A stretch of 64,000 nt of DNA. It comes from Malurus cyaneus samueli (taxonomy: Eukaryota > Chordata > Aves > Passeriformes > Maluridae). Shown one piece after another: positions 24,361 to 36,771 of this stretch. The stretch spans positions 30,311,247 through 30,375,246 of the forward strand of contig CM019217.1 of assembly GCA_009741485.1 (NCBI GenBank), given 5' to 3'. How positions within the stretch are numbered: the first letter of the stretch is position 1; each line of letters begins with the position of its first letter. A program made the translations under genes and the position numbers. Under the pieces are notes generated by a model. That model searched no databases. It worked only from the letters and a program-made list of their open reading frames with translations, and was not told the DNA's origin.

Positions 24361-25765
24361 GTAAGTAAAGAAATAAAATAATTTAGGAACTGTGAATTTG
24401 GATGCTTCAGGAGCGTTTATAATGCTCCATAAAGCTTATGCAGTATATTTATAATCCTGTATATTTATACACAGTTTTGGGGTGTGTAGGATCTGTCTGA
24501 TGTTCTTCTGCTTTTGAGGAACATGCTCAGAATACCACAGTGTTGATGTGCTTGAATATATAGAGTAAAATCCCCAAAATTTAGTTAAATTTTGAAAGAT
24601 GTTGCACTTTTTAAAGACAACAAAGATCTGTTGCACTCATCCAGTAGAAAGAAATGTTCTTTGTCGCTGATATGGAAAGAATGAAGTATTTGTGCCCCAA
24701 TCTGTTTTATTTTCTCCTGTAGTAGTTTGCAGTGGGTCTGGTAAAGTGCTTCTCTCTCCAAAAAGAGTGATTAAGTTGTAAACTAACCTGTGAAGGAAGA
24801 TAAAAACCATACCTTTTCCATGATTTCCATGTTGTGAATGTTTCTAGCCTCAACTTTCATGGGCACTTCTCATTTTACATCTGGACCTGAACAGCTGCAT
24901 AAATTAGTCTAAATTGATTTAATTGAGCTATGTATGCTAACAGGCTTTCCACCAGCATCATATGTACCTCTGTACAGTGTGTTATTGTCACAGGTGTGCT
25001 AAAAATGACAGGAACCTGATGGAGTCACATCAATCAAATCTGACTATTTTTAGAAGTACATAAGCATGTGGTCTTGCCAACTAGCATGTTCATTCCCGTG
25101 TTAACTCAACCAGTCCTGCAGCAGGAATACTGTCATGATTTAATGCCTGTATATGTGACCCTGTGCTAAGCCAGAGGGACATACAACGCCCACTGGTGGT
25201 TGCTGTGCTCTGTAATTTAATTCTGTAATTCAGTAACATTTAAAAAACATCTAAATAGTTACCACATGGTGGAAAATTAGCAATACGGGACTCAAATTTT
25301 CATGTGGTATTAAATCTGCACATGGAAAAAGTTAAATATCATCCTCAATGCTATCCATGTGTTTAGTCACATTGAATGAAATGCTTGTAAAGCATGACAT
25401 TATTTAATTTTTATAAGGTTTCCCACAACCAGTAAAATTTATTGCAGTTGCTTTGAAAAGCTTTGTGCAGGTGCCTTTTGAGCTGAGCTCACTCAAGTCA
25501 GAATATCACACACACTATGTGCAGTTAGTCACTGGATACATAGTATGGTATTTAAGTAATCCCGCAGTAAATTGTTTTTTAGTAATCCAATAGTTTGGTG
25601 GGATCGTGTCTATATAGCTCGCATGCAGAAATACTGAAATATAATATTCAAAAAAGTGTGACATGAGAATTTGCTATGATGAAGAGTCTTTTGACATTGT
25701 GCATGGGGGTCTGTGGTTCTCTGCAAGAGTGCTCCCATTTCCTTATTTCTTTTCTCATCTCATAG

Positions 25766-25848
25766 TCCAGGGAAATAACTTCACGGATACCAACATCTGC
25801 ACAGGAAGGGTACTAGACATTTGCTGGCCTGGGTTCAGCCCTGCACTG
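25766..25848 (+). other. Possible 83-nt internal exon
   Basis: A strong acceptor (a pyrimidine-rich tract ending CTCATCTCATAG) precedes 25766, and a strong donor CTG|GTAAGTG follows 25848. Of the three frames, only the one beginning at the third base is open throughout; it includes NNFTDTNICTGRVLDICW. I cannot match this peptide to a family. The two Cys and an N-glycosylation-like NFT could fit an extracellular domain, but that is speculation. Confidence 0.2.
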
Positions 25849-28800
25849 GTAAGTGCCGGTACTGATACCTCAGGGATATTCATTTCAGGAGTCAAAAGGG
25901 AATCACTTTTTCTCTGTTTTTGAGTATGTAGTCAAACTTTCCTTTCCTCTCAATTAAAAGTATTTGGTAAACTCAGGTAGCATAGTAATCTGCTGAGTAT
26001 CCAGGGCTAGATTTGAGATTACTTGAATCTTGTAATCTGTTTATCATTCCTTTTATGTGATGTACACGATTTCCTTCAGTTTTAATACCAAAATTCAATA
26101 TTTTTTTCTGTCACTGATTCATCATCACATAAAATACAATTATCTTATGTGGGTGTTTTTGATGCATTAGTGATATTTGGGAGCGTCTTCATTTTCAGGG
26201 ATTTAGAGTGGGACAGTATGCCTATGTATAGAGTGTAGTTATTTTGTTCACAAGTAAGTTGGGATTTGTTCCCAAACATTAAGTGAGAGGTGCCTCTGGA
26301 GTCTGAAACTGAGTTCCACTGAGATTCATATCTCTACCTCCCTCTGAACAAAATTGATGGTACCTGCTAAAGGAAATTCTGAGGCTATTTTTGCCTTTCT
26401 GAATCTGTGTCAGGACATCTACAGAAAATTGTCCATAAGGAGAAAAAGGTTCTTTTCTAGCCCTTGATTGTTCAAACTTCTGTGCCTGCTGAGTAGTGCA
26501 TACTCAGTATTCCAGCTAGGCTTTCCTAGGAAGAGGGAATAATGCACTTTGGGATATCAGTACAAAGGCAAGTGAGAATCAGAACAGACTATTCATCAAA
26601 CACATGTGCCGATGTGTCCCTTCTGTGGGTCAGAGGTGGCCCATCCACCCGTCTTAGATGGTATTGATGTGAATGGGCTCCCATGAACAGGACTCCCTTC
26701 ATGTTTTACTCATGTCTGGTAATTAGGCATCCATTCAGTGAACAGATTTAGAGTCAAACTGGGTAAGGAGGAGTCTATGTCTGGTCATTGCTCATGTCAG
26801 GGTTTAGTACTGACATGTGTTTCCACTTACTTGGTGTCTTCTGAGCTGCAACAAGTGCAGAGCCTTAGTGCAGCACCCACTACAGCCCACCCAGGCTGGT
26901 CCCTGACTGGTGAAGTAGCGTAAGTCAGTCTTTGGGGGTTCCCTGTGTAGACAGCACTGCCTCCCATGGTGATGCCAGACTTTATCCAGCCTGACCACCT
27001 TGTAGGTGAAGGCTCATGCTACTCACTCAGTTAATGTATTTTTCCCCTAGTACTCCACTGATGGTTGTTGTGTGAATGGCTAACCTGGTTACATTGTAAG
27101 TGCCATGGCAGCTATTGACTTTTTGTTAGAATTCTCACCTTTGCTTGTGATAGTGAGGACAAACAGTATGTTGGCAAGGAAGAGTGTGGCTAGTTAAATA
27201 GGTTAATGTATGGTAGACTGGGTGTCAGTTTGCAGCCTATCCTTTGTATCTGGCACGTATCTGTATGCCTTTTTTAGATACCTAAGGCCAATGTAAGTAA
27301 ATTGCTTATTATTGAAACACAGGCCATTTATTTTATATTTTTTATAGGGAACAAATACTTTCCAATGGGGCGATTACTGTGGAGTAGCTGATGAGTTTCC
27401 AGTCTGTGATGTGGCTGGCATTTCAGTAATTTATTTCACCATCCGTTCTCTGAAGGCTGACCTGTCTCTAGTCTTATCTTTGTCCATGGAAATTAGAGCT
27501 TGATCAGTCTTTCCATTGACATTAATGTGCTTTGGATCAAGATTCTACCCTTCTGTCTGTGTTAATTTGACCCCTTGTTATTCTGAAAATGAAGTCTGGT
27601 GATCACTTTCCATCAAGTTGTAGTAGCTCCATAAGTTTGTAGATATTCACCCTGCTTGTGGTAATCAATTTGATTTTTTTCTAATATTCTAATATTTCTA
27701 ATATTATCTCTAGTATTTACTTTTAATGATACTTACATGTAAAAATAATTCTCTTTCTGCACACCCAAAGCTTTGCCAAAGGAAGGCCTTTAAAAAAATA
27801 CTCAAGTTGGCTAAAAGTCATTTAAAACAATAAGGACAGATTCTTGCAGTTGTTTGTGTATTGAGGAAGAAAATCTGAAGTCTCAGAGGTGCAGTTCCAT
27901 GTACTGCAATATGATCAATCCCCTTTGCTACTCTTGTAGTGATAGTATCTTCTTCCCAGAAACTGCTTTTGGCAGAGTGTTTAACCATATATCACCTTCA
28001 GACAGGTGGCAGGTGATCAAAGCCTTGAAAAGCTGCTAAATGTAACTACCTAAATGTCAGTGGTTTGGATATATTTTCTTTTCCCAACCAAAGCACTTTT
28101 TTTTATTCTGAGTTTCTTTAATGTAAAAATAGAGCTAGAGCAGAAATAGAAAGCTGCACAGTGCAGCCACTGTATTTTTGAAGCTGGTTGTAAGATTTTT
28201 GTAATGTTTTTTGAAAGTCAGGTGACCACAGATGTCTTCATAAGATAGACTACGACAGTTTTTCTTCACAAATTGTGATTCTGTAATGTAGTGCCCTTTT
28301 CTCTCATGTAGTCACACACCAATAAGGAGGTTTATTCCAGGAGAGTCTGAAAATATGAGTGGAGGTTTAGTAAAAATATTTTTTAGACATTAGAGCACTC
28401 TTTCAGTATTCAGTTTTTGCTTATTAAGAAAAGCTTCCCAGCTTAGAATTTCCCATCTGAAAAAATGTGAAGCTTAGAGATAAAAAACATATAAAACAGT
28501 AGGATATGCAAACTATCCAGCTCACCCACAACCCTCTATTGAAAATAATAGAAGCCACAGATTGTCTTTTCTTCTTTTATTTTAAAACAAGAGATCCTTT
28601 ATGTTCTGTCAGAACAGGAAATAGTAATCTTAGGAAATAGACACTTAAAATGCAGATAGAGACAAACTTTTTTTAAAGAGTAAGGACTTGCAAAAATGGA
28701 AGCATTTGGATTTGCCGAAAAGTCTTGTGAAGAAAAGAGAGATTGAGATAATCCAGTTTTGGGATGAGTGTTCTGTTGAACTGGTTATCACTATACTCAC

Positions 28801-31410
28801 ATTATTCATCCACACTGCTGAAGTTTGGATTTACACTCTGAAGTGCATGAATTCTTTTGAAGAGACAGCCTTGTCATGCTGGATTTTTTGACTGGAGCTC
28901 CACTAATGCAGCCTTTGATTTAAACAAAGGAAAACTAAAACATTTGTATGACAGACTGAAGTGATTTTTCTGTTTGGGACATTGTGCTGGGAGGTTTCCT
29001 GAGAGAACCCCTGGACCAGCATTGTTTTCAGTTGAACACTCATTTCACATTGCAGTACTGGCTCAGAATAATTCTTCCATTTGGGACAAAAGGTAGAAGA
29101 GGAAAGCCTGTGGTCCACAGAGAGAGCATTGACTGCTGAGGAGGAGGCAGAGCAAGTCTGCTGATCTTTTCCACACTGCTGTGCTTATTAACATCTCTGA
29201 ATTGCATAGTCTGTGGAGGTTCACTGAGTATCTATTTCCTTTCTTCCTCTGCTCTCACACCCCCTTGGGTACTTGACTGAATAATGATTATGGTATTGAT
29301 GCATGAATTTGTCTGAAAAGCTCTGTGGCAAGTGTTATGAAGGAAGGTGGGTCAGGCTGGAGCTATATAAATGCCATGTGAAACTTTTCATTGAAATCAA
29401 TGGTTATAATGATCATTTAGTGGGATTGAAATTTTGATTCATTCATCTGGGCTCTTTGGATTTATAGTTTTAACCTTTTATATGTGAAAAAAAGTGTTCT
29501 GTGAACCAGCAGACAGATCTTCCTTTGTGGTTGAGCACGTAAGTAAAACATGACACTGTCACCCTCCACAGTTTTCACCTGAGGGAGAAAAATACTGAGA
29601 TTATTTCCAGTGTTTTGTGATTATAATGCCCAATTTCTTGAAGCCGTATCTGCTAGTGGGTTATGTTTTGTAAGTGAGGCTCTTCACTGGCATAAAATGT
29701 ACTCCACAGGGAAGGAGTTAGTCCTAGAAGTGTTTTCTTTTCAGGAAGTTGCCAGTAACACTGAAAGAACATCCCAAGCTGTGCCAAAATTGTGTCTGTA
29801 CTGCCTAATTCAATTGCTTTAAAGTGAAGTAGTTGTCTTGTCTCAGTGGTTCATCTTCTCTCAGTACCTGTAGGACTATTTTACAGTGAGACACCTGTTC
29901 TGTATAAAAGTAATGCAAAATTGATAATATTTCATTGCATTTGTGCCCACTGAAATATCCTTTGAGTTCCAGAGGGATTCCACTCCTTTAAATGGCTGCT
30001 AGGAGCTATTAAGCCATATGCCTTTAGTATTGCATGACTGGCTTCTTTGAAGGGAATCTGGTTCTATAAAAAATGTAAGTGATCATTTAGACAAGACATA
30101 ATTAAGTGAACAGAACTAATGAAGCACTGGAGAAGTATCATCAAATACGAAATTCCAAATGCCCCCCAACAGGCACTTGCTTGATGAATGACTCCACAAA
30201 AGAACTGGCCCCATCTTTGGAGAGCATGTATTCATTTATTTTATACTTCTTTGAATAATGGGGCATCCATGATACCTTTACATATTTCATTAGCAGACAT
30301 TTCAAGCTTTAGTGAGAGTTACTCACTAAAGAATCCAAACCAGAGTCAATTTAGTAGACATGTGATTTCTTCAGTAACTGAAAATCTGCACTGCTATTGC
30401 AGGCTTTTGTAAAAGCCTTATTTCTGAGTATGTAGGCAAGCATCTTTTGTTCACATCTTTCTACAGGACAGAACTATTGTCATGCACTGTTTGTGGCTGA
30501 CTAAGCCTCATCTTCTGGAAAAGAACCACTTGAAAGTACTCACCTCACCCATGCTTCTTGTCGAAATTAATGCTTATTGGTGCACGGTGGCTCTGAATCT
30601 GAGGAAATCTGGGAACAAGTTTATGTAAGTGGCTTTTGCTCCACTTAAATAAACCATACCATGTCACAATCAAGGTCTGTTAAATTACAGTGGAATAATC
30701 TATGGCCCAACATTGGAGAGAAGCTTGGGAATAATTTTTTCAGTATTATTGTTATGGCTGACTTTTCTGGAGAAATTGCTTAGAGTTTTTATTTCAATTG
30801 ATACACAAAACTAAAAAGTGCCAACCCTCAGAAAGGGAACAAAGGCAAACCTTAAGCAAGTTTCCTCTCAGATGAGCTGCTTCATAGCAGTGAAGCTATT
30901 GCACTCATCCATTCATCTTTGGTAAGGCTGCTGCCATTCTTATACTTCTTTGGTTCTACCAGTATAATTTCTAACAGGCAAAGACTTGTTTTTAAAACAA
31001 AACAAAATAAAACCCCCAAAAATGTTGGGATCCTTTTTCATTTCATGCTCTACCTTTAAATAAGAATATACAAAAGCATGTAAAGGAGTGGGGTAAGCTG
31101 CATATGTGAACTGGCACTTGGCATTTTAACTCATGAAAGCAAATGCAAAGGATAAAAATGTGAAGATGCCCCAATTCATGTCACTCACCCATATCTATGA
31201 ATCAACTATTCCAAGAGAGGGCAATAGACTACCTAATGGCTGATTTGTCCTTGGACCTTTTGTTTCCTGAGTGATAGATTACAAGAGAAGGTAAAGGTTG
31301 TAACATAAGTCAATGGTCAACTGTTCCCTATGTATGCCTGTAATAAATTTTAAAATATTCCTCTTAAAGACACCGTGTGGGGGTGTGTGGGGAAATAATG
31401 TTTAAATGGG

Positions 31411-32030
31411 TGTCTTGGTTTGAAAGACAGGTGTTTTGCCAATAAAGGCAGGGACCCCACTTTGGAGTGGTGGATATGACCCCCCCTTCCCTCTGACTTA
31501 TTATAGCTTTGGAAAAAAAAAATCACGGGCTTCCCGGCAAGAATATGGGGGAAAGGGAATAACAGTTTTATTAATATGTATAACAAAGTGAAAATAAGTA
31601 ATAACAACAATAGCAGCAACCAGCCCAGCCACAAACCCAGTGACAGCCTCACACAAAGACACTCACCTGATTCCCCGGTGACTGCAGGAGTGCTGTGGCG
31701 CAGGTCCCGGCTGGCTCAGATCGAGGCAGAAGATCACAGTGCAGCAAAACAGGAACCAAAGAGCAGTCGAGCTCTGCTCCACAGGTAGCAGGCCAACCCC
31801 CCTCTGAGCCAAGCAGGGCAGTATATATAGTTACCTGCCACCACCACACCCACACACACCTCCTCCCAGTACTTAGCAAGGTCGTTTGGGTGGGGTGTAG
31901 GTCCTATTGTCTTTACTAATCGCCCTGCCATCAAAAGGATGACCGGGCAATCAGTGTATCCCAGCAACAAAAAATGGGAAAGAAAAATTCCCACGAAAGG
32001 AAACAAAAGAAGATCCCACAAGCCACAACA
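31411..32030 (-). mobile_element. Solo LTR of an endogenous retrovirus, antisense (620 bp, intact ends)
   Basis: The element is bounded by a perfect 5-bp target-site duplication ATGGG at 31406-31410 and 32031-32035. On the minus strand it starts TGTTGTGG and ends CCAAGACA, so the ends form an imperfect inverted repeat. U3 ends at a TATA box (plus-strand 31822-31830, TATATATAG). An AATAAA polyA signal lies about 250 bp downstream (plus-strand 31567-31572). Between them is a consensus splice donor CAG|GTGAGT (plus-strand junction 31666/31667). No viral internal sequence adjoins it, so it is a solo LTR. I associate the conserved end TGTCTTGGTTTGAAAGACAGGTG, seen here on the plus strand, with passerine ERV LTRs. 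The overlapping open frames of 100 and 148 codons are not genes. Confidence 0.88.
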
Positions 32031-35000
32031 ATGGGATAACAGGAAATGCAGGATTTTTTCAATATAGAAAAAAGCCGTCTGCAATGTTTTGTATAACAGG
32101 GGCATCAAAAGTGGGGAAATAAAGCATGTTTTAGTAGATGAAGAGCATTCTGTGGAGATGACTGTAGATTCAAGATACATCCTGAGTGCTTATTGATGGT
32201 CATTTCAAGCTCCTTGGTGCAGTTGGATCTACACTGCATTCCTTATTCAAGCAGAACTGATGTTATTCTGGTGTAGAATTCAACTAACCAAAGGGCACAG
32301 AATTCAGAAACGGAAGCTTAAAAATCTCATCAGTAGAATTTAGCTGAGAAGTATCACAAGTTGTATTTGTATTTAAAACATGCTTTTTATTTTTAAGTAA
32401 GATCTGAGAACAACGCGTTTAAGAGGATTAGTGATAAATTTGTGTTCTTAATTTTGTGTCAGTCACAAAACTACAGCTACCAACTAAGAATGTGACATCT
32501 TTTGCATATATGCAAGCACACATACACACGAAGACATATATAAGTATACAGCTATTAGAAGGAGCTAGTGATAGAGATGCACCAATGTCTGCCTGCTTTT
32601 TATTTTTTCCCCCAGAGGCTTAATTTTAAAGAGTGTTGTTAGGTAGTCTGTTTTCTGTAGATTTCAGGTTCATTCTGGAAGCCCAACAGTTTATGGATGA
32701 TACTTAGCACCAATTAAGAACATAATACAAAGACAGGAACATCTTGTTTCCTGGAACATCAGGATTTACAAATCCTTCTAGATAGCAGGACTTTTTCTCC
32801 TAAATATTAACGGACATATGAGTTTTAACTGTTTGCCCCCCAGCCCGTGTTTGCTCTTGAAAACAGAGGGATTAAATGCATTCAGCAGCATTTTAGTCTT
32901 CTGAAAGAGTGAGGAGTTCTTTTCAGCACCACTTTGATGTGACTGGATTGTTATTGACACAGTTGACTCAAGGTTCTTATTTACTACGACTTTGACTGCA
33001 GTGAGCAATCTGCGTGTCTGGACTCATCTCAAATGTCTATTTTCAAATTCTCCTGCATGTGTTCACAATAAGCATCATTCTATATGTCACTGAGATCCCC
33101 AAAATATTTCTTAAAAGATAAAGATATACAAAACTTTTGTGAAGAGGGGCAAGTATTTCTAATGGCAACCTAGGAATCTTTAGAAAAATCTTGCATTTGA
33201 TTCAAGCAGCGAATCTTCTTTTCTTTTGCTGAGCTTAACCTTTCTGTCACATATAACATCATAAGTACACGTAAATTTGAGCAAGGCAGGAAAGTTTTCT
33301 TTTTTAATGCTTTTGATTTTTTTTTCAAGGAACTAAGGAAGAGCACAGATATTGCCAAAGACCATTAGATCTTTTTTGCCTCCTTTCCTGCTGGTGTTTT
33401 AGGAGTCATATCCATAGCTGAAAACTATTTGTCAAATAAGTTTTGCAGATACCATTGCGATTCTGCATGTAATAAATGTTTTTTAAAAATGAATATGAAC
33501 AAAGTCTCCTCAGTTTTTAGAGGATGCTTGATATTTCTGCTTGTGTTTACACTGGAATTCTATACACATACATGCTTCAGAAGTTTATTTTTTACTGGGT
33601 TTCTAGGCATAAAATGTGTATAGCTGAGAATAGCTCTGTCCCCTGCAAAGCAGGAAGCCAATGTACTCTGTAGCAAACTCCATTAAGTGCATTTTCAGGC
33701 TAGTCAGGTTTCAAGAAATAGATAGTTTTATTCAGAATGAAAGATAATGGAAGGGCTAGCTGGTGGTATTGTATATGAAGACTGATATAATGTCTCTAAA
33801 AGTCACTTAGAGGTTCCCATGCTGGATTCTGCTTGTGTTAAAAGAAAGTAGCTATTTTCCTGCTTAACACAGATCTTCCAGTCCCTTAATAGAAATAAAA
33901 GTAATGTAGTGACAAAATTAATTGATTGCTCATTTTCTAATTCATCATTACTGACATAAGTTGGCATTGAGAAATCCTTTAGGAAATTCAGAGAAAGATC
34001 TCTTTCTTCCAAAGAACTTTAGAAACAAGATTAGATAGATGTGAAGTTGACTTAGGTAACACTAATGCTTTTCCTTTTATTTAAATCTAGAGATGTCTGA
34101 ATATATAAATCTAATGTAGATGATAAGACAAAGATGAACCTCAAGATATGAATGAATTGGGAGTATTGTGTATCTTAACATCTCTCCAAACATGTTGGAA
34201 ACTGAGGGTGTGTGAGAGTGAAAACAGACCCTCAATCATTTTAGCACTCATTTAACTGAGGAGCAAAGACATTTTTCTTACCATATTTTCCCCTGAGTGG
34301 CAGCAGGAAGCACTTGGTATTCTTTGGGGAAAAAGCAGATGGGCTTTGCAAGAGATTAATCTAGAACAGTTCTTGTCAGAAATGTCGCTTAAAGCAGCAG
34401 ATGGGATCAACAATAGGGGATTTGACACCAGCAAGAGAGCAGATAATTCTGTCTTAGGATGTTGGGGTGTTGCAGAATGTCCTGTGCAATACCAAACCGG
34501 CAGGCTGAATGATTGGAATAGCCAGATCAATTAAAATGTGAAAAAGTTAGATTGTGTCCTTCCCAGTTTTCACTCTTGGGTCTGAGTACTTTCCTAGATT
34601 ACATGTGCTGTGCCCCCTGCTTTTGGGGGATGCATTTAGAATATATGCTTGCATTTTCAAGAGACTCAAAGTATCTAAAGTGAGAGGTAGCAAGGGCAGT
34701 AAGCTTTATTCTGTTTTCTGTCCTTTAGAATCTTGTGTGTAAACATACACCAGTTGACTATCTCCCAATATGCTGAGTTGGGAAATTTCTCTGTTGAAAA
34801 CAGTCTTCGGCAACAAAAACATTAGCTTTTCTCTTCTGCAAATGCAAATTATACTGTCAAAAATGTTTGTCTGTCAGTGTTTATCTGTATCAGGCTCCTT
34901 CGTCAGCCAGGAGCTACGTGGATTTAGAGATTTCTGCAAGTCAAGTCAGGAAACTACAATGTGGACAGAGTGAGATTCCAGAAAAAGCTCTGGGAGTTAC

Positions 35001-36573
35001 TGTGTGTGAACAGGATAATTTATCTTGCTAGTGGAGCTGTAAGGAAAGGACACAGATTCAGATGGTGAGAGTGACCATTTGAACAAAGAAATACAATATT
35101 CCTGGGAAGACAGTCCTTGGAAGGAATGATGACTGATTATTTCAAAGCAGTGGGAAATCAGTAACATTTGAGCCAGGAACTATTCTTTTAAGTCATCAGA
35201 AAAGAGTGCAGTAAGGCATATCTGGTAAGCAGAGAAAGAAGTTCCCGCTGACATTTAGCTTAGTTGGAAAAAGCAGCAGTGGAAAGTGAAGAGGTGTGAG
35301 GTGTTAAGAGCTATTTGTTAATGTCAAAGTATGGAAAATTTTCTTTTTTGTTCTCTCTAAAAGCTACATTGAAGAAAGAGAAGTGTGAAAAGAAAGGCAG
35401 TGCAGGAGAGAGGCCTAGGAATGTCAGTGGATTAGAGGAGGCGGTAATGTCTTCAGTGTGTTTTCTCATCTTAAGAATGAGGTGTCTACAAGTGTCAAGT
35501 TTAACCTTTTGTACAAAACAACTGTGACTTATTAAAATGATTAAGAATGTGTGCTGCAGTGATGATTCTACAATGGTTTGAGATATTAACAAAGAGTTCT
35601 GTAGATATTAAAAAGAATAGATATTAGCTGTTTGTGTGCAATACCATGCTTTCCTGATTTTAAATGTTCTGCACAAGGCAAAGACACTCATCTCTTTTTC
35701 TTTACAGGAGATGTGCCCAGTAGTGCAATGATTGCAGGTGAAAAGCTCACCAACAATGTAATTGATACCAGAGTGGGGAAAATTATTTCTTTGTCGTATT
35801 AAGGGACCCTGTTTTTTATTTTGGACTGCACACAAGGTCTCAGAAGAATGAATTAGATAGCTTATAGTTGAATAATTGGAAATTTCTGACACTAAAGAGT
35901 GCTTCATTCTTGAAGAATATCTGTACATAGATTTGTTCCTGTTGCATTGGTGATTTCAGCTGTAAATATTGCCGTTAGAGTAATGTTCCCAGAAATGACA
36001 GAGGCACCAGCAGAGGATCAAATAAAGAATTTAGGCTTTGAACACTATCTTGTCAAGTCTGCTAATAAATGCGTTTGAAGCTGGATCAGGTGTCTACATA
36101 TCTCTGTGTAGACAAGGCCCTAGAAACAGGGTAGTCTTAAAATTTAAAGCTTAGAGCTTTTGACATGTTTATGTCTGTGTCAACAAGGAGTTATGGGCTA
36201 TTGTCAAAGTATGTCTGTCTTCTCAAAACAATTCCTCTTCTTCATTAAATGTTCTAGTATCAGTCATTTAGTGAACCACTAATGCCTATAACCTTTATAG
36301 AGTTATCAAAGATAGATTAATGGCTTTGAATTCTACATCAAACAGTAACAGGAAAGTCACATGTGCCACTGCTATTGCAGTGTTGAAAACATGACAGTCT
36401 GTCATGAATTTTTATATGATGCACCTCAAAATACTAACACAGTTTCACAGAGTTTTAAACTGATACATAGTGTTTTTTAAATTCTGTCTTCCTGGATTAC
36501 TTGCTTAAAAAAATCTCCCTAACTTTTCTTTTTTTGTCAGAGATTTTCCTGCTTGGGGTGTTTTCCCCTGTGC

Positions 36574-36771
36574 TTAGTTTGTTTTCTGAAATGGGATTTC
36601 TTCTGCTCCTCTCTCAGTGCCAAATTTCCTGATTAGCATAGCTCCAAGTGCCAGAAGGAAAGTCTTTCTGGGGCCTCGTGTCATTGTGTATTGATGTGGT
36701 TTACAGTGGCCCTTTGGATTCAGGAGAGATGAGGATGTTACGGCAAGGCGCTGCCTGAACGCGTTGGCCAT
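36574..36771 (-). CDS. Doubtful 65-codon reading frame with local CpG enrichment
   Basis: The minus-strand frame begins MANAFRQRLAVTSSSLL and runs 65 codons to TAA. Its first part has several CpGs (GCG, CGC, GCCG) within about 30 bp, in a window that is otherwise CpG-poor, and the third positions there are GC-rich. The middle carries a basic/hydrophobic stretch (RKTFLLALGAMLIRKF). I recognise no domain, and there is no promoter, clear acceptor or downstream partner exon. It could be a chance frame in a patch under other constraint. Confidence 0.12.
   Translation of the reverse strand: MANAFRQRLAVTSSSLLNPKGHCKPHQYTMTRGPRKTFLLALGAMLIRKFGTERGAEEIPFQKTN

Larger units (their letters stand above)
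20056..31405. other. Long noncoding stretch with a cluster of splice-like signals
   Basis: No recognised gene or dispersed repeat occurs in these 11 kb. It contains an imperfect tandem duplication at 21205-21270 and a pyrimidine-rich block around 23750-23870. Plus-strand splice-like signals cluster at 24.0-25.9 kb and are annotated separately. A GC-richer patch at 26.6-27.0 kb has short frames on both strands but nothing I can identify. Confidence 0.5.

Noticed and set aside
27240..27300. 15-nt exon-like gap between a T-rich acceptor and GTAAGTAA
   Set aside because: Such short spacing with common signals is expected by chance in long AT-rich DNA.
31734..32180. 148-codon minus-strand frame with hydrophobic segments
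   Set aside because: It crosses the LTR boundary at 32030 and the flanking genomic DNA, so it is a chance frame over a promoter-like LTR.
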